Part shown: one piece after another, positions 30,601 to 40,319 of the stretch
How positions within the stretch are numbered: the first letter of the stretch is position 1
How the letters are laid out: every line of letters begins with the position of its first letter
Source: Kribbella qitaiheensis
GTDB lineage: Bacteria; Actinomycetota; Actinomycetes; Propionibacteriales; Kribbellaceae
DNA length: 64,000 nt
Assembly: GCF_014217565.1 (NCBI RefSeq)
Contig: NZ_CP043661.1
Location: forward strand, 7,378,001 to 7,442,000
Direction: 5' to 3'
Translations under genes and position numbers: made by a program
The notes under the pieces: generated by a model
The model's input: the letters and a program-made list of their open reading frames with translations, nothing else
Databases searched by the model: none
Told to the model about the DNA's origin: nothing

Positions 30601-31242
30601 GAGTGGGACAAGGCGACCAAGCTCGCGCACGAGCGCGACATGCTCGGTCTGTACGTCTCGGACCACCCGCTGTTCGGCGTCGAGCACGTGCTCACCAACG
30701 GCACCGACTGCTCGATCGGTCAGTTGCTCGCCGACGAGGACCGCCCGGACGGCACCCAGGTGACGATCGGTGGTCTGGTCACGGCGGTCCAGCGCAAGGT
30801 GAACAAGCGCGGCGACATCTACGCGATCGTCACCATCGAGGACCTCGAAGGTTCGATCGAGGTGATGATGTTCTCCTCGGCGTACCAGCTGTCCGCGCAT
30901 CTACTCGCCAACGACGCGATCATCTTGATGAAGGGCCGGATCCGGCGGCGCGAGGACCGGGTCGAGCTGAGCGGCTCCGAGGTCTCGGTGCCCGACCTGA
31001 CCGAGGGGCCGAGTGGTCCGGTGGTGATCACGATGCCGATCAACCGGTGTACGCCGCCGGTCGTCGACCAGTTGCGCGACGTGCTCAAGTCGCATCCGGG
31101 GATGACCGAGGTCCAGCTCCGGCTGCAGGCCAGCCGCAAGACGACGGTGATGCGGATCGGCGACCGGTTCCGGGTCACGCCCACCTCGTCGCTGATGGCT
31201 GACCTGAAGGCGCTGCTCGGTCCTTCGTGTCTGGCCGGCTGA
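27697..31242 (+). CDS. dnaE: DNA polymerase III alpha subunit DnaE
   Basis: 1181 residues. The N-terminal PHP domain has HLHVHTEYSMLDGA and further metal-ligand histidines, as in actinobacterial DnaE1 where PHP provides proofreading. The polymerase core contains GPGRGSGAGS and the aspartates in PDFDIDFDDRRRPEV; a tandem HhH region and a C-terminal OB fold follow. It is the replicative polymerase. ATG 27697 has a strong GGAGGT six bases upstream; the frame is open further upstream but without protein-like character. Confidence 0.97.
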   Translation: MASSDSFVHLHVHTEYSMLDGAARIDELFKTAQEMGQPAIATTDHGFVFGAYEFWKTAQKYDVKPIIGVEAYLTPHTHRSERKRVKWGDANSGRDDVSGSGAYTHMTLLAKNTSGMHNLFRMSSLASLEGYYFKPRMDRELLQTYGQGLIATTGCPSGEVQTRLRLGQYKEAIAAAAEFRDIFGAENYYCELMDHGLGIERNVQGDLLKLAKELGLPLVATNDLHYTKPEDSIAHAALLCVQSGSTLSDPNRFKFDANEFYVKTAAEMREVWKDYPEACDNTLLIAEQCDVSFTEGEGRFMPRFPCPEGHNEESWFVAEVETGLHKRYPEGVPDHVRKQAEYEIEVITSKGYAGYFLVVADFINWAKANGIRVGPGRGSGAGSMCAYAMRITDLDPLRHGLIFERFLNPERMSMPDFDIDFDDRRRPEVIRYVTEKYGDDRVAMIVTYGTIKAKQAIKDAGRVLDYPFAMGDRITKAMPPAVMGKDVPLAGIFDPQHKRYSEAGEFRQLYESDQDVRKIVDTARGLENLKRQWGVHAAGVIMSSEPLIDLIPIMRRDQDGQIITQFDYPSCETLGLVKMDFLGLRNLTIMDDAVKNIEAVHGFTVDLDGLGNTLDDKPTFELLGRGDTLGVFQFDGGPMRALLRLMKPDSFEDISAVGALYRPGPMGANSHTNYALRKNGQQEVSYPHPELAQALEPILGPTYGLIVYQEQVLKIAQELAGYSLGKADLLRKAMGKKKKEVLDAEYVGFEAGMIDHGFSAASIKALWDVLVPFSDYAFNKAHSAAYGLVSYWTAYLKANYPAEYMAAVLTSVKDDKDKMAIYLNECRRMGIKVLPPDVNESDSNFTPIGTDIRFGLSGIRNVGVNVVAEIVAARESEGRFTDFVDFIDKVSLPVCNKRVIESLAKAGSFDSMNHARRAVVAVHEQAVDEAIDLKRNEAHGQFDLFSMGDDDQEADGNSRLTVRVPEIEEWDKATKLAHERDMLGLYVSDHPLFGVEHVLTNGTDCSIGQLLADEDRPDGTQVTIGGLVTAVQRKVNKRGDIYAIVTIEDLEGSIEVMMFSSAYQLSAHLLANDAIILMKGRIRRREDRVELSGSEVSVPDLTEGPSGPVVITMPINRCTPPVVDQLRDVLKSHPGMTEVQLRLQASRKTTVMRIGDRFRVTPTSSLMADLKALLGPSCLAG

Positions 31243-31270
31243 GCGGGTCGGTCAGCCGGGGTTGGTGGGG

Positions 31271-31897
31271 ATGAGCCACACTGGGCCAGTGAGTCAGCCA
31301 GATCAGCCGCAGCCGTATCAGTCTTTCGGTACTCCGTTCGGGGTGCCCCCGGAGCCCGAGCCAGGGCTGCCGTGGGCGAAGGCGATCGCGGTCACCGTGG
31401 CGGCGTTCCTGGTCGTCGGTGCGATCGCGGGCTGGGCGTGGCAGCGGTTCGCGCCGCTCGCGCAGTACGCCGTGGACGAGCGTGGTGGGTCACTCGGCGA
31501 GGAGCAGATGACCAAGGTCTTCGGACCGGACGGCACCTTCACCGCGATCGGCTTCCTGACCGCGCTGGTTCTCGGCGGCGCCCTGTTCTGGTGGCTGCGC
31601 AACTACGGTCCGTGGGCAGTCGGCGTGGTCGCGATCGGGTCTGTACTGGGTGGCGGTGTCGCCTGGGGCGTCGGAATGCTGCTCGGTCACGACCCGCTGC
31701 AGCCGCGGCTGGAGAACGCGAAGCCGGGCGACATGCTGGACGCGCCGCTCGAGCTGCACACCTGGACGCCGATCGCGGCCTGGCTGGTCGGTGCCGCGCT
31801 GGCGGCGGCCATCATCGCCGCCGCGAGCTGGCGCAGTGAACCGGTTGCAACCACATCGTTGCCTGCCGCGTCAGAAGGGTCGCCGCAGGTGCAATAG
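31271..31897 (+). CDS. Membrane protein, DUF2567-like
   Basis: About 208 residues from ATG 31271. A Pro/Gln-rich N-terminus leads to four hydrophobic segments (about 40-60, 90-110, 117-140 and 165-190). The layout resembles DUF2567 actinobacterial membrane proteins, of unknown function. GTG 31289 is another plausible start because CACACT lies just before it. It follows dnaE by 28 bp and precedes another membrane protein; the two may share a transcript. Confidence 0.65.
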   Translation: MSHTGPVSQPDQPQPYQSFGTPFGVPPEPEPGLPWAKAIAVTVAAFLVVGAIAGWAWQRFAPLAQYAVDERGGSLGEEQMTKVFGPDGTFTAIGFLTALVLGGALFWWLRNYGPWAVGVVAIGSVLGGGVAWGVGMLLGHDPLQPRLENAKPGDMLDAPLELHTWTPIAAWLVGAALAAAIIAAASWRSEPVATTSLPAASEGSPQVQ

Positions 31898-31945
31898 CCT
31901 GTCTCGGCCCGGTGGTGAGGCCACCGGCGATGTGAGGGGGGACGA

Positions 31946-33689
31946 ATGTCTGACAACACCAACCCGCCGCAGGGTGGTCCGAACCACCCGTACGGCGGTC
32001 CGCAGGGCCCGTACCAGGGGCAGCAAGGCCAGCCAGGCTACGGACCTCAGCAGGGCCAGCCAGGTTATGGACCGCAGCCGGGCTATGGGCCGCAGGGGCA
32101 GCCTGGGTATGGGCAGCAGCCGGTGCAGGGGAACCCCGGGTCTCTTTGGCCCCAGCAGGGTGCTCCTGACTACCCGCGAGACCCGCAGTACGGACAGGGC
32201 GGGCAGCCGCCGTTCGGTGGGCAGCCGCATGTGCAGCAGTGGCAGCCGGAGCCGAAGAAGAAGCGCACCAAGCTGATCCCGCTGGTCGCAGGCGTGGCCG
32301 TGGTCGCCGTGATCGCGGGCGGCGGCATCTTCGCCTACGCGAAGCTCACCGGTGGTGACCAGCCGGCCGGCGTGCTGCCGGCCAACTCGGTCGCCTACGC
32401 GCGGATCGATCTGAACCCGTCGGCCGGCCAGCGGGTCGCAGCACTGCGGTTCCTGATGAAGTTCCCGTCCGCGAAGGAGCAGATCGGGCTCACCAGCGAC
32501 CAGGACGACCTGCGGCAGAAGCTGTTCGACCTGATCAAGAAGGACGGCGGCGAGGACCTGGCCGACGTCGACTTCGAGAAGGACATCAAGCCCTGGCTCG
32601 GCGATCGCGCCGGCGTGGCCGCCGTCCCGTTCGATGACAAGGTCGAGCCGGTGGTCGCGGTCGAGGTCAAGGACGAGGGCAAGGCCACCAAGGGTCTGGA
32701 CAAGCTGTTCGCCGACCAGGAGGACGCGCCGAAGCGTGCCTTCGCCGGCGGCTACGTGCTGCTGTCCGACGAGCAGGCCACGCTCGACTCGGCTGTTGCC
32801 GCCAGCAAGGGAAATTCGCTGCAGGACAACGACAAGTTCGAGAAGGACATGTCCGCGCTCGGCGAGCAGGGCTTCGCCTCCTTCTGGGCGGACACCAAGG
32901 GCCTCGCACTCGCGGCCGGCAAGAAACTGACCGACCAGCAGCGCTCCGCGTTGCCCGAGGGAAGTGCCGCCGCCGTTCTGCGGTTCGACTCGCAGTACGT
33001 CGAACTGAAGGGCGTCGTGCACGGCGACCAGAGTCTGAAGGTCAGCAACAAGGACGCCGGCGACGTGATCGGCAAGCTGCCGGACACCACCGCCGGCGCG
33101 CTGGCGCTGTCCGACGGCGCGAACCTGGTCAGCACGATCTGGACCCAGCTCGAGAAGTCGTCCGGTCAGGCCGGGATCAACCTCGGTGACCTGACCAAGG
33201 ACTTCACCGACGAGTACGGCATCGCGCTGCCGGACGACCTGAAGCCGTTGCTGGGCAAGAACCTGGCGATCGCGATCGACAAGGGCTCGGCCGACGCCCC
33301 GAAGATCGCGGCCCGGATGGAGACCGACCCGGGTAAGGCCGAGGAGGTCGTCGACAAACTGCTGAACCTGATGCGCAGCAAGACCCCGATGGACATCCCG
33401 GTCAAGCGGGCCAAGGACGACGACACCCTGGTGATCGCGACCGACCAGGGCCTACGCCGACGAGGTGCTGAAGGGCGGCAACCTCGGCCAGACCGAGAAG
33501 TTCAAGCAGGCGGTGCCGGACACGAAGGGCGCGGTACTCGTGGGGTACGTCGACTTCGAGGCCGTCGGCTCGCTGAGCGGCAAGATCAGCTCCGACAAGA
33601 ACTACGCCGCACTGAGCTCCGCCGGTTTCAGCACCCGCGTCACCGGCGACGGCGAGGCTGACTTCACCCTCCGAGTCGTAGCCAAGTAA
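31946..33689 (+). CDS. DUF3352 membrane-anchored protein (frameshifted near C-terminus in this sequence)
   Basis: N-terminal Gly/Pro/Gln/Tyr repeats (PGYGPQ-like, about residues 25-95), a basic stop-transfer and one transmembrane helix at about 112-134, then a large extracytoplasmic domain of the DUF3352 type starting around AGVLPANSVAYARIDLNPSAG. The frame breaks at GGGCC 33448-33452; deleting one G gives DQAYADEVLKGGNLGQ and runs to the stop at 33689, for about 580 residues. Function is unknown. A strong terminator follows. Confidence 0.8.
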
Positions 33690-33705
33690 CTCCAATCGTT
33701 CGATC

Positions 33706-33740
33706 GGAAGGCCCGGCCGAAGTTGGCCGGGCCTTCCTTG
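33706..33740. terminator. Hairpin terminator after DUF3352 gene
   Basis: Perfect 13-bp stem GGAAGGCCCGGCC (33706-33718) and GGCCGGGCCTTCC (33725-33737), 6-nt loop, followed by TTGTTGT. Confidence 0.9.
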
Positions 33741-33759
33741 TTGTGCAGTCGCCGGGTAA

Positions 33760-34070
33760 CACCCTGGGGGTATCAGGAGGTGGCGCTCAGCCGGTGTTGT
33801 CGCGGCAGATCCGGGCGCGCGAGGACGAACTCAAGGTGCAGTTGTTCGTCCGGGACAAGCGGGCCACTGAGCTGACCTCGGGGTGGAAGACAGTTGCTGG
33901 AGGACGCGAGGCCGTTGCTCGCCTCGGCAGGAGCCGCGCAGCGACGGGTCGTGCAGGCGGCGCGCGGTCGCGGATATTCACGATCGGCTTCGGTCGAGTT
34001 GCGCGACGGGACCGCCGGCCGGGTGCAGATCGAGGACATCGGCCCGAACCAGGTCTGTCTGGCTGGACCT
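33760..34070 (+). pseudogene. Remnant of a LysR-family regulator
   Basis: AQPVLSRQIRAREDELKVQL (around 33785-33845) is the second half of a LysR helix-turn-helix; FVRDKRATELT follows, then the sequence continues in another frame as LLEDARPLLASAGAAQRRVV. The start of the HTH and nearly all of the effector domain are missing, and at least one frameshift is present. With the flanking terminator this fills the 390-bp gap before recQ. I read it as a decayed fragment, not a functional gene. Confidence 0.7.
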
Positions 34071-34080
34071 GACCCAGCCG

Positions 34081-35937
34081 CTACTCGGCCGCTAGGGCTT
34101 CGAGCACTCCTTCGCCGTACTTCGCGAGCTTGTTCTCGCCGACGCCGCTGATCTTGCCGAGTTCGGCGAGGGTGCCGGGGAGGTCGGTGGCGATCTGCCG
34201 GAGGGTCGCGTCGTGGAAGATCACGTACGCCGGCACACCCTGCTCCTTGGCGGTCGCGCCGCGCCAGGTGCGGAGGCGTTCGAACACCTCGGTCGCCTCG
34301 GGGGAGAGGTCGGCGACGGCCGCCTTCTTCTTGCTCGCGGACGAGGAGCGCGACGACCTGCCGACGCGTTCGGGCTCGCGGCGCATCATCACCTCGCGGC
34401 GACGGCTGAGCACCTCGGTGCTGTCGTCGGTGAGTAGCAGGGTGCCGTAGTCACCTTCGACCGTGAGCAGTCGCTGCGCGAGAAGCTGGCGGATCACGCC
34501 CCGCCACTCGGTGTCCTTCAGTTCGGTGCCGATACCGAAGACGGTCAGGTCCTCGTGGCGGAACTGCTTCACCTTCTCGGTGGTCTTGCCGAGCAGGATG
34601 TCGATCACCTGGCCGGCCCCGAACTTCTGGTTCCGCTCGTGTTGCAGTCGGTAGACGGTGGAGAGCAGTTTCTGCGCGGGGATCGTGCCGTCCCACGACT
34701 CGGGTGGCGTCATACAGGTGTCGCAGTTCCCGCAGACCTCGCCGGACTGGCCGAAGTACGCGAGAAGCTGGGTGCGGCGGCACTGGACCGTTTCGCAGAG
34801 GGCGAGCATCGCGTCGAGATGGGTGCCGAGGCGGCGGCGATGGGCCGCGTCGCCCTCGGAGGTGTCGATCATCTTGCGTTGCTGGACGACGTCCTGGAGC
34901 CCATAGGCCAGCCAGGCTGTCGAAGGAAGCCCGTCGCGGCCGGCTCGGCCGGTCTCCTGGTAGTAGCCCTCGACCGATTTCGGCAGGTCCAGGTGCGCGA
35001 CGAAACGCACGTCCGGTTTGTCGATGCCCATCCCGAAAGCGATCGTCGCGACCACCACCAGGCCGTCCTCGCGAAGGAAGCGGGACTGGTTCTTCGCGCG
35101 GATCCGGCTGTCGAGACCCGCGTGGTACGGAACGGCCTCGATGCCGTTCTGGGTCAGGAACGTCGCGGTCTTCTCCACGCTGTTGCGCGACAGGCAGTAG
35201 ACGATGCCCGCGTCGCCCGCGTGCTCAGTACGGAGCAGGTCGAGGAGTTGTCGCTGCGGGCTGTCCTTGGAGACGATCCGGTACTGGATGTTCGGCCGGT
35301 CGAAGCTGGCGACGAAGTGCTTCGCCTCGGTGAGATTCAGGCGGGTCGCGATCTCGCGGTGGGTGGCCTCGGTCGCGGTGGCCGTCAACGCGATCCGCGG
35401 GACGTCCGGCCAGCGCTCGTGCAACTCCGACAGCATCAGGTAGTCCGGCCGGAAATCGTGCCCCCATTGGGACACACAGTGCGCCTCGTCGATCGCGAAC
35501 AACGAGATCTTGCCCTGGTCGAGCAGTCGCGTCGTCGCCTCGACCCGGAGCCGCTCGGGCGCCAGGTAGAGCAGATCGAGCTCGCCGGACAGGAAGGCCT
35601 GCTCGACCTCGCGACGCTGCTCGTAGTCCTGGGTGGAGTTGAGGAATCCGGCTCGTACGCCGAGGGCCGTCAACGCGTCGACCTGGTCCTGCATCAGCGC
35701 GATCAGCGGCGAGATCACCACGCCGACACCGGATCGAACCAGAGCCGGGATCTGGTAACACAGCGACTTGCCACCACCGGTGGGCATCAGGACGAGCGCG
35801 TCTCCACCGGCGACAACAGTGTCGATGATCTCCTGCTGCTCGCCGCGGAACGTGTCGTACCCGAAGACTCTGTGCAGCACCTGCGCAGCTTCACTCGCAG
35901 GGTTGGCAGAATCTTCCGGGAACTCAGCAGCAGCCAC
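34081..35937 (-). CDS. recQ: ATP-dependent DNA helicase RecQ
   Basis: 618 residues. Walker A is [12 protein letters not shown], the DEAH box is [20 protein letters not shown], and the QTGRAGRDG motif VI region is present. The RQC zinc site (CGNCDTC and upstream cysteine) and a C-terminal HRDC-like domain follow. It unwinds DNA 3' to 5' in recombination and repair. It lies alone, convergent with the LysR remnant. Confidence 0.95.
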   Translation of the reverse strand: MAAAEFPEDSANPASEAAQVLHRVFGYDTFRGEQQEIIDTVVAGGDALVLMPTGGGKSLCYQIPALVRSGVGVVISPLIALMQDQVDALTALGVRAGFLNSTQDYEQRREVEQAFLSGELDLLYLAPERLRVEATTRLLDQGKISLFAIDEAHCVSQWGHDFRPDYLMLSELHERWPDVPRIALTATATEATHREIATRLNLTEAKHFVASFDRPNIQYRIVSKDSPQRQLLDLLRTEHAGDAGIVYCLSRNSVEKTATFLTQNGIEAVPYHAGLDSRIRAKNQSRFLREDGLVVVATIAFGMGIDKPDVRFVAHLDLPKSVEGYYQETGRAGRDGLPSTAWLAYGLQDVVQQRKMIDTSEGDAAHRRRLGTHLDAMLALCETVQCRRTQLLAYFGQSGEVCGNCDTCMTPPESWDGTIPAQKLLSTVYRLQHERNQKFGAGQVIDILLGKTTEKVKQFRHEDLTVFGIGTELKDTEWRGVIRQLLAQRLLTVEGDYGTLLLTDDSTEVLSRRREVMMRREPERVGRSSRSSSASKKKAAVADLSPEATEVFERLRTWRGATAKEQGVPAYVIFHDATLRQIATDLPGTLAELGKISGVGENKLAKYGEGVLEALAAE

Positions 35938-35963
35938 CCAGCGATTCTACGGAAGTCGCGACC

Positions 35964-36075
35964 TCACTGTTGGGCCCCTGTGGATGACTCGCCGCTACAG
36001 GTGCCGACACTCCACAGATTCCCCTCCGAATCGGCGACCGTGAACCCCCGCGACCCGTAGCCGCCTCCATGGCCC
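35964..36075 (-). pseudogene. C-terminal fragment of a VOC (glyoxalase/bleomycin-resistance-like) protein
   Basis: Minus-strand translation directly after the AraC-type gene reads YGSRGFTVADSEGNLWSVGT and about 15 more residues to a TGA at 35966-35964. The block matches the last beta strands of VOC-superfamily proteins. No start codon or N-terminal part exists, so it is a relic, probably of a gene once following the regulator. Confidence 0.6.
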
Positions 36076-36909
36076 TTAGCCTGCCGCCGAGGTGAGTTCC
36101 TGGTCTTGAACGAATGGGAGTTCCTCGGCCATCCATTGCCGCGGCGAACACCCGGCCAGGGCCTGCCACTCGCGCGTGAGGTGCGCCTGATCGGCGTACC
36201 CGAGCTCGGCCGCGAGGTCGGCCAGCCTGGTTCGTGGTCTTCGCTTCAGCAGCGAGACCGCTTGCTCGAACCGCAGGATCCGGGCCGCGACCTTGGGTGG
36301 CAGCCCGTACTCCGCGCGGAACCGCTCGCTCAGATGCCGCCGGCTCCACCCGACTTCCCGCGCCAACTCCTGTACGCCGACGCCGCCGGCCGTCTCGCAC
36401 AACCGCCGCCAGGCCCAGCTGAGCTCGGCGCGTGGCTCCGGTGCAGGCTCGTCGCTCCACGCCTCGAGGAACAGCTGCTCCAAGATGTCGAACCGCTGCT
36501 CCCAGTCCGATACGGACCGAAGGCGGTCGCTGAGCTCGAGCGCCGTACGGCCGACAAGCTCGTCGAGGTTGACGGTGGTCGCCGCAAGCTCGCCGGCCGG
36601 AAGGCCGAACAGGGCGCGCGATCCGGCCGGGGTGAGCGCGAGTTGCATCCCCGAGCGGTTCGGCGAGCCGCCGATCCGGACTGCGCTGGAATGCAGCCCG
36701 CTGGCCAGCGAGCTGAACTTCTCCACCGGCTCGTCGGCGAAGGCGAGACCCAGCGGCTCGTCCAGAGTGATCACGATCGTCAGGTACTGCGATGGCAGAC
36801 CGCGATGCAGCTCCGGCGGCTCACCCAGGTACGCATACCCGATGAGGTCGCCGAGGTACCCGCGCAAGGCAGGGTGCGCCCGCCGCTCGTGATACTCGAA
36901 CCCCACCAT
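36076..36909 (-). CDS. AraC-family transcriptional regulator
   Basis: 277 residues. The N-terminal region is a sensor-like domain of unknown ligand. The C-terminal double helix-turn-helix (about 180-265) includes VQELAREVGWSRRHLSERF and LADLAAELGYADQAHLTREW. AraC proteins bind direct repeats and usually activate. A VOC-protein relic lies immediately downstream, so the original target gene may have been lost. The divergent neighbour is ilvD, but nothing shows that it regulates ilvD. Confidence 0.88.
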   Translation of the reverse strand: MVGFEYHERRAHPALRGYLGDLIGYAYLGEPPELHRGLPSQYLTIVITLDEPLGLAFADEPVEKFSSLASGLHSSAVRIGGSPNRSGMQLALTPAGSRALFGLPAGELAATTVNLDELVGRTALELSDRLRSVSDWEQRFDILEQLFLEAWSDEPAPEPRAELSWAWRRLCETAGGVGVQELAREVGWSRRHLSERFRAEYGLPPKVAARILRFEQAVSLLKRRPRTRLADLAAELGYADQAHLTREWQALAGCSPRQWMAEELPFVQDQELTSAAG

Positions 36910-37072
36910 CTGCCCAGGCTAGATCGCCCGGCCGACAATTGACCTCAGCACGGCTGCGGGGCCCAGGTGGACGACTTCGGCGAACCAGCATCCGGGACCG
37001 GCGTTTCGGCATCTGGACGATCGGTGGCACCATACAAGGAGCTTTTTCGATCAGACTTCTGGAGAGATCGCC

Positions 37073-38923
37073 GTGCCCGAACTGAGGTCCCGTACCGTCA
37101 CCCATGGCCGCAACATGGCGGGCGCCCGCGCACTTATGCAGGCTTCCGGCGTCGCCAGAGAGGACTTCGGCAAGCCGATCATCGCCGTAGCGAACAGCTT
37201 CACCGAGTTCGTTCCCGGTCATACGCATCTGCAGCCGGTCGGCCGGATCGTGTCCGAGGCGGTTCACGCGGCCGGTGGGATCCCGCGCGAGTTCAACACG
37301 ATCGCGGTCGACGACGGCATCGCGATGGGCCACGGCGGGATGCTCTACAGCCTGCCGTCGCGCGACCTGATCGCCGACTCGGTCGAGTACATGGTCCAGG
37401 CGCACTGCGCCGACGCGCTGGTCTGCATCTCGAACTGCGACAAGATCACCCCGGGCATGCTGATGGCGGCGCTCCGGCTGAACATCCCGACCGTGTTCGT
37501 CTCCGGCGGCCCGATGGAGGCCGGCCGGGCGACCTTGGTCGACGGGACCGTACGCAAGCTCGACCTGATCGACGCGATGTCCGAGGCCGTCAACGAGAAC
37601 GTCTCCGATGCGGACATCCTGCGGATCGAGGAGAACGCCTGTCCGACCTGCGGTTCGTGCTCGGGCATGTTCACCGCGAACTCGATGAACTGCCTGGCCG
37701 AGGCGATCGGCTTGGCGCTGCCCGGCAACGGCTCGGTGCTCGCGACCCACACCGCCCGCAAGGCCCTGTACGAGAATGCCGGCCGGACGGTCGTGGACAT
37801 CACCAAGCGGTACTACGACCAGGACGACGAGACCGTGTTGCCGCGGACCGTCGCCTCCCGCGCCGCGTTCGAGAACGCGATGGCGCTCGACATCGCGATG
37901 GGCGGCTCGACGAACACGATCCTGCACCTGCTGGCCGCGGCCCAGGAGGCGGAGGTCGACTTCGACCTGGACGACATCAACGCCGTCTCCCGGCGGGTCC
38001 CGTGTCTGGCGAAGGTCGCGCCGAACGTGGCCCCGGGCGGCACGTACTACATGGAGGACGTCCACCGGGCAGGCGGCATCCCTGCGATCCTGGGTGAGCT
38101 GTACCGAGCCGGCCTGCTGAACGAGGACATCTACACGGTGCACAGCGGCTCGATCGACGAGTGGCTGAAGAACTGGGACGTGCGCAGTGGGTCGCCGTCG
38201 GCCGAGGCCGTTGAGCTGTGGCACGCGGCACCCGGCTGTCAGCGTTCGGCGACCGCGTTCTCGCAGTCCGAGCGCTGGGACACCCTCGACACGGACGCGG
38301 CCGGCGGTTGCATTCGCGACCTCGAGCACGCGTACTCCGTGGACGGCGGACTCGCGGTGCTGAAGGGCAACCTGGCCGTTGATGGGTGTGTGGTGAAGAC
38401 AGCCGGTGTCGACGAGTCGATCTGGACCTTCGAGGGACCGGCTGTCGTGTGTGAGTCGCAGGAAGAGGCGGTGGAGAAGATCCTCGCCAAGGCGGTCAAG
38501 CCGGGCGACGTCGTCGTGATCCGTTACGAAGGGCCGAAGGGTGGGCCGGGGATGCAGGAGATGCTCTACCCGACCTCGTTCCTGAAGGGTCGCGGGCTGG
38601 GCAAGGTCTGCGCGCTGGTGACCGACGGGCGATTCTCTGGCGGTACGTCGGGGCTGTCGATCGGTCACGCGTCACCGGAAGCGGCTTCGGGCGGGACCAT
38701 CGCGCTGGTCGAGGACGGCGACCGGATCCGGATCGACATCCCGGGCCGCTCGATCGAACTGCTGGTCTCCGAGGAGGAACTGGCGGCCCGGCGTACGGCG
38801 CTGGATGGCGTCTACAAGCCGAAGGCTCGCGAGCGGCAGGTTTCCCAGGCCCTCCGCGCGTATGCGGCGATGGCGACCAGCGCCGACAAGGGCGCAGTAC
38901 GGGATGTCAGCCTCCTCGGCTGA
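37073..38923 (+). CDS. ilvD: Dihydroxy-acid dehydratase IlvD
   Basis: 616 residues. The iron-sulfur cysteines are in SNCDKITPG and [32 protein letters not shown] and [15 protein letters not shown] are family blocks. It dehydrates dihydroxy acids in the last common step of valine and isoleucine synthesis. GTG 37073 follows a GGAGAG site. It is the E. coli-type IlvD length. The gene stands alone with an upstream gap of about 160 bp. Confidence 0.96.
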   Translation: MPELRSRTVTHGRNMAGARALMQASGVAREDFGKPIIAVANSFTEFVPGHTHLQPVGRIVSEAVHAAGGIPREFNTIAVDDGIAMGHGGMLYSLPSRDLIADSVEYMVQAHCADALVCISNCDKITPGMLMAALRLNIPTVFVSGGPMEAGRATLVDGTVRKLDLIDAMSEAVNENVSDADILRIEENACPTCGSCSGMFTANSMNCLAEAIGLALPGNGSVLATHTARKALYENAGRTVVDITKRYYDQDDETVLPRTVASRAAFENAMALDIAMGGSTNTILHLLAAAQEAEVDFDLDDINAVSRRVPCLAKVAPNVAPGGTYYMEDVHRAGGIPAILGELYRAGLLNEDIYTVHSGSIDEWLKNWDVRSGSPSAEAVELWHAAPGCQRSATAFSQSERWDTLDTDAAGGCIRDLEHAYSVDGGLAVLKGNLAVDGCVVKTAGVDESIWTFEGPAVVCESQEEAVEKILAKAVKPGDVVVIRYEGPKGGPGMQEMLYPTSFLKGRGLGKVCALVTDGRFSGGTSGLSIGHASPEAASGGTIALVEDGDRIRIDIPGRSIELLVSEEELAARRTALDGVYKPKARERQVSQALRAYAAMATSADKGAVRDVSLLG

Positions 38924-38924
38924 T

Positions 38925-39233
38925 CTACTGCTCGGCTTCGAGGTCGAAGGCGAGGGTGATCGCCTCGGCCAGGGCTGGTTCCTGGTCGGGGAAGAGGTAG
39001 CCGATCAGGCGGCCGAGCTGGACCTTCGGGATGGTCTGGATGTTGTCGCAGCTGACCGCGCTGGGATGGTCGAGCCCGTTGCGGGTGCCGACCAGCACCT
39101 CGGTGGACAGGCCGCGAATCGTGCTGGTGATCGGCGCGACGGTCACGTTGGTGAGGCGCGGGCGGATCAGTTCGCGAGTGAGTACGACCACCGGCCGCGG
39201 CTTGTCCAGCCGGGCGATGTGGATGGGACGCAT
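38925..39233 (-). CDS. MazF/PemK-type endoribonuclease toxin
   Basis: 102 residues. The motif RPVVVLTREL near the start, VTVAPITSTIRGLSTEV, and the DHPSAVSCDNIQTI segment are typical of MazF/PemK. These toxins cut mRNA at short sequences. It follows its antitoxin gene by 4 bp on the minus strand, and its end faces the ilvD stop with a 1-bp gap. Confidence 0.88.
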   Translation of the reverse strand: MRPIHIARLDKPRPVVVLTRELIRPRLTNVTVAPITSTIRGLSTEVLVGTRNGLDHPSAVSCDNIQTIPKVQLGRLIGYLFPDQEPALAEAITLAFDLEAEQ

Positions 39234-39237
39234 CGAT

Positions 39238-39510
39238 TCAGTCGAGGTCCGAGAGCACCGTCGTACCGGCTGGTCGCTCGAGATCCGACAAGGCTGTCCC
39301 GGCAGCGGCGTCGGCGAGACCCTCTAGATCGGGGTAGTCCCCGTGCTCGCTGAGAATCGCCAGATCACGTGCGGCCAACTCCCGGCGCCGCTCACGCTCC
39401 ATCGCCCGAGCGACCACCGACGCCCGGCTCGCAGCCTTGTTGTCCCCGACGAGCTGGTCCATGAACTCCACCAACTCATCCGGCAACCGCACAGTGATCT
39501 GCTTACTCAT
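39238..39510 (-). CDS. Ribbon-helix-helix antitoxin of the MazF pair
   Basis: 90 residues. The N-terminal ITVRLPDELVEFMDQLV is a ribbon-helix-helix DNA-binding fold, followed by a helical and an acidic, flexible C-terminal part suited to covering the toxin. Antitoxin before toxin is the standard order. Upstream, two GGTATG copies lie near the start codon and may form the autoregulatory site. Confidence 0.85.
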   Translation of the reverse strand: MSKQITVRLPDELVEFMDQLVGDNKAASRASVVARAMERERRRELAARDLAILSEHGDYPDLEGLADAAAGTALSDLERPAGTTVLSDLD

Positions 39511-39559
39511 ACCAAAACCATACCACTACGGGATTCACCCCAAACCCTCGTTCACCGGG

Positions 39560-40228
39560 CTAGTTGGGCGACATGTCGGACCAGGCCAGGTCTATGGCCG
39601 GGATGGACGGGAGCGCCTTTATCGCAGCCATCTCCGTGTCCAGCAGGCCGACCAGTTGGGCCAACCGCGTGGTGGTGTCTTCGGCTTCCAGGAGCTTCTG
39701 GCGGTCGGGCGTCATCAGGGTCATGGCGGCCGACATCAGGTACGACAGGGTGCTCGGGTCGTCCGGCAAGGCGCCGATGTGCAGGCCGGGCTGGCTGATG
39801 TCGGTGATGGCCGCGGCGTACCGGCGGAAGCGCTGGACCGCGATGTTCGCCGTACCGAGGGGGTCGTCGCCCGGCTCCTCGGCGAGCCACTCGACGTCGG
39901 CGACCAGGTAGTCGCCCTCGGTGTCCAGCTCGGCGACCTTGAAGCGGCGGTTGCCGGTCAGGGTGATCTCGACCGGGCCGTCGTCGTCGGCGTCCAGGGT
40001 GATCTCGGAGATGGTCGCGGCGCAGCCGGTGCCGTAGAGCGAGCGGAAGACCCGGTCGCCGAGCTCGTAGCCGTCCCGTACCGCGACCGCGCCGCAGACG
40101 AGTTCGCCGCCGTTCTCGACCAGGTCGCGGATCACCGCGCGGCCCTGGACGTCGGTCACGGGGATGGGAAGCACCAGCCCGGGAAAGATCACCGTATCGA
40201 CGGTGAGGAGGGGCAGGCGGGAATCCAT
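39560..40228 (-). CDS. LON substrate-binding-domain protein
   Basis: 222 residues. It consists only of the N-terminal domain of Lon (opening LPLLTVDTVIFPGLVLPIPV, with GCAATISEI and a helical C-terminal part); there is no AAA or protease domain. Such stand-alone proteins are common in actinobacteria and their role is unknown. Divergent from hisD with a 91-bp gap. Confidence 0.88.
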   Translation of the reverse strand: MDSRLPLLTVDTVIFPGLVLPIPVTDVQGRAVIRDLVENGGELVCGAVAVRDGYELGDRVFRSLYGTGCAATISEITLDADDDGPVEITLTGNRRFKVAELDTEGDYLVADVEWLAEEPGDDPLGTANIAVQRFRRYAAAITDISQPGLHIGALPDDPSTLSYLMSAAMTLMTPDRQKLLEAEDTTTRLAQLVGLLDTEMAAIKALPSIPAIDLAWSDMSPN

Positions 40229-40306
40229 ACAGCGAGCCTAATGGCAACAGCAGAGAGCCGTGGTCCGCGCAGTAGACGGCGCGCGGGGGAGCGCGGGGGC
40301 GACCAC

Positions 40307-40312
40307 TAGACT
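40307..40312 (+). promoter_or_regulatory. Leaderless -10 box of the his operon
   Basis: TAGACT stands 7 bp before the hisD ATG at 40320 and no ribosome site is visible, so the mRNA probably begins at or next to the start codon. Confidence 0.6.
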
Positions 40313-40319
40313 GGGGCCC

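Noticed and set aside
38925-39510. A prophage or plasmid maintenance region around the toxin-antitoxin pair
   Set aside because: The pair is flanked by ilvD and a LON-domain gene, with no integrase, phage or plasmid genes.
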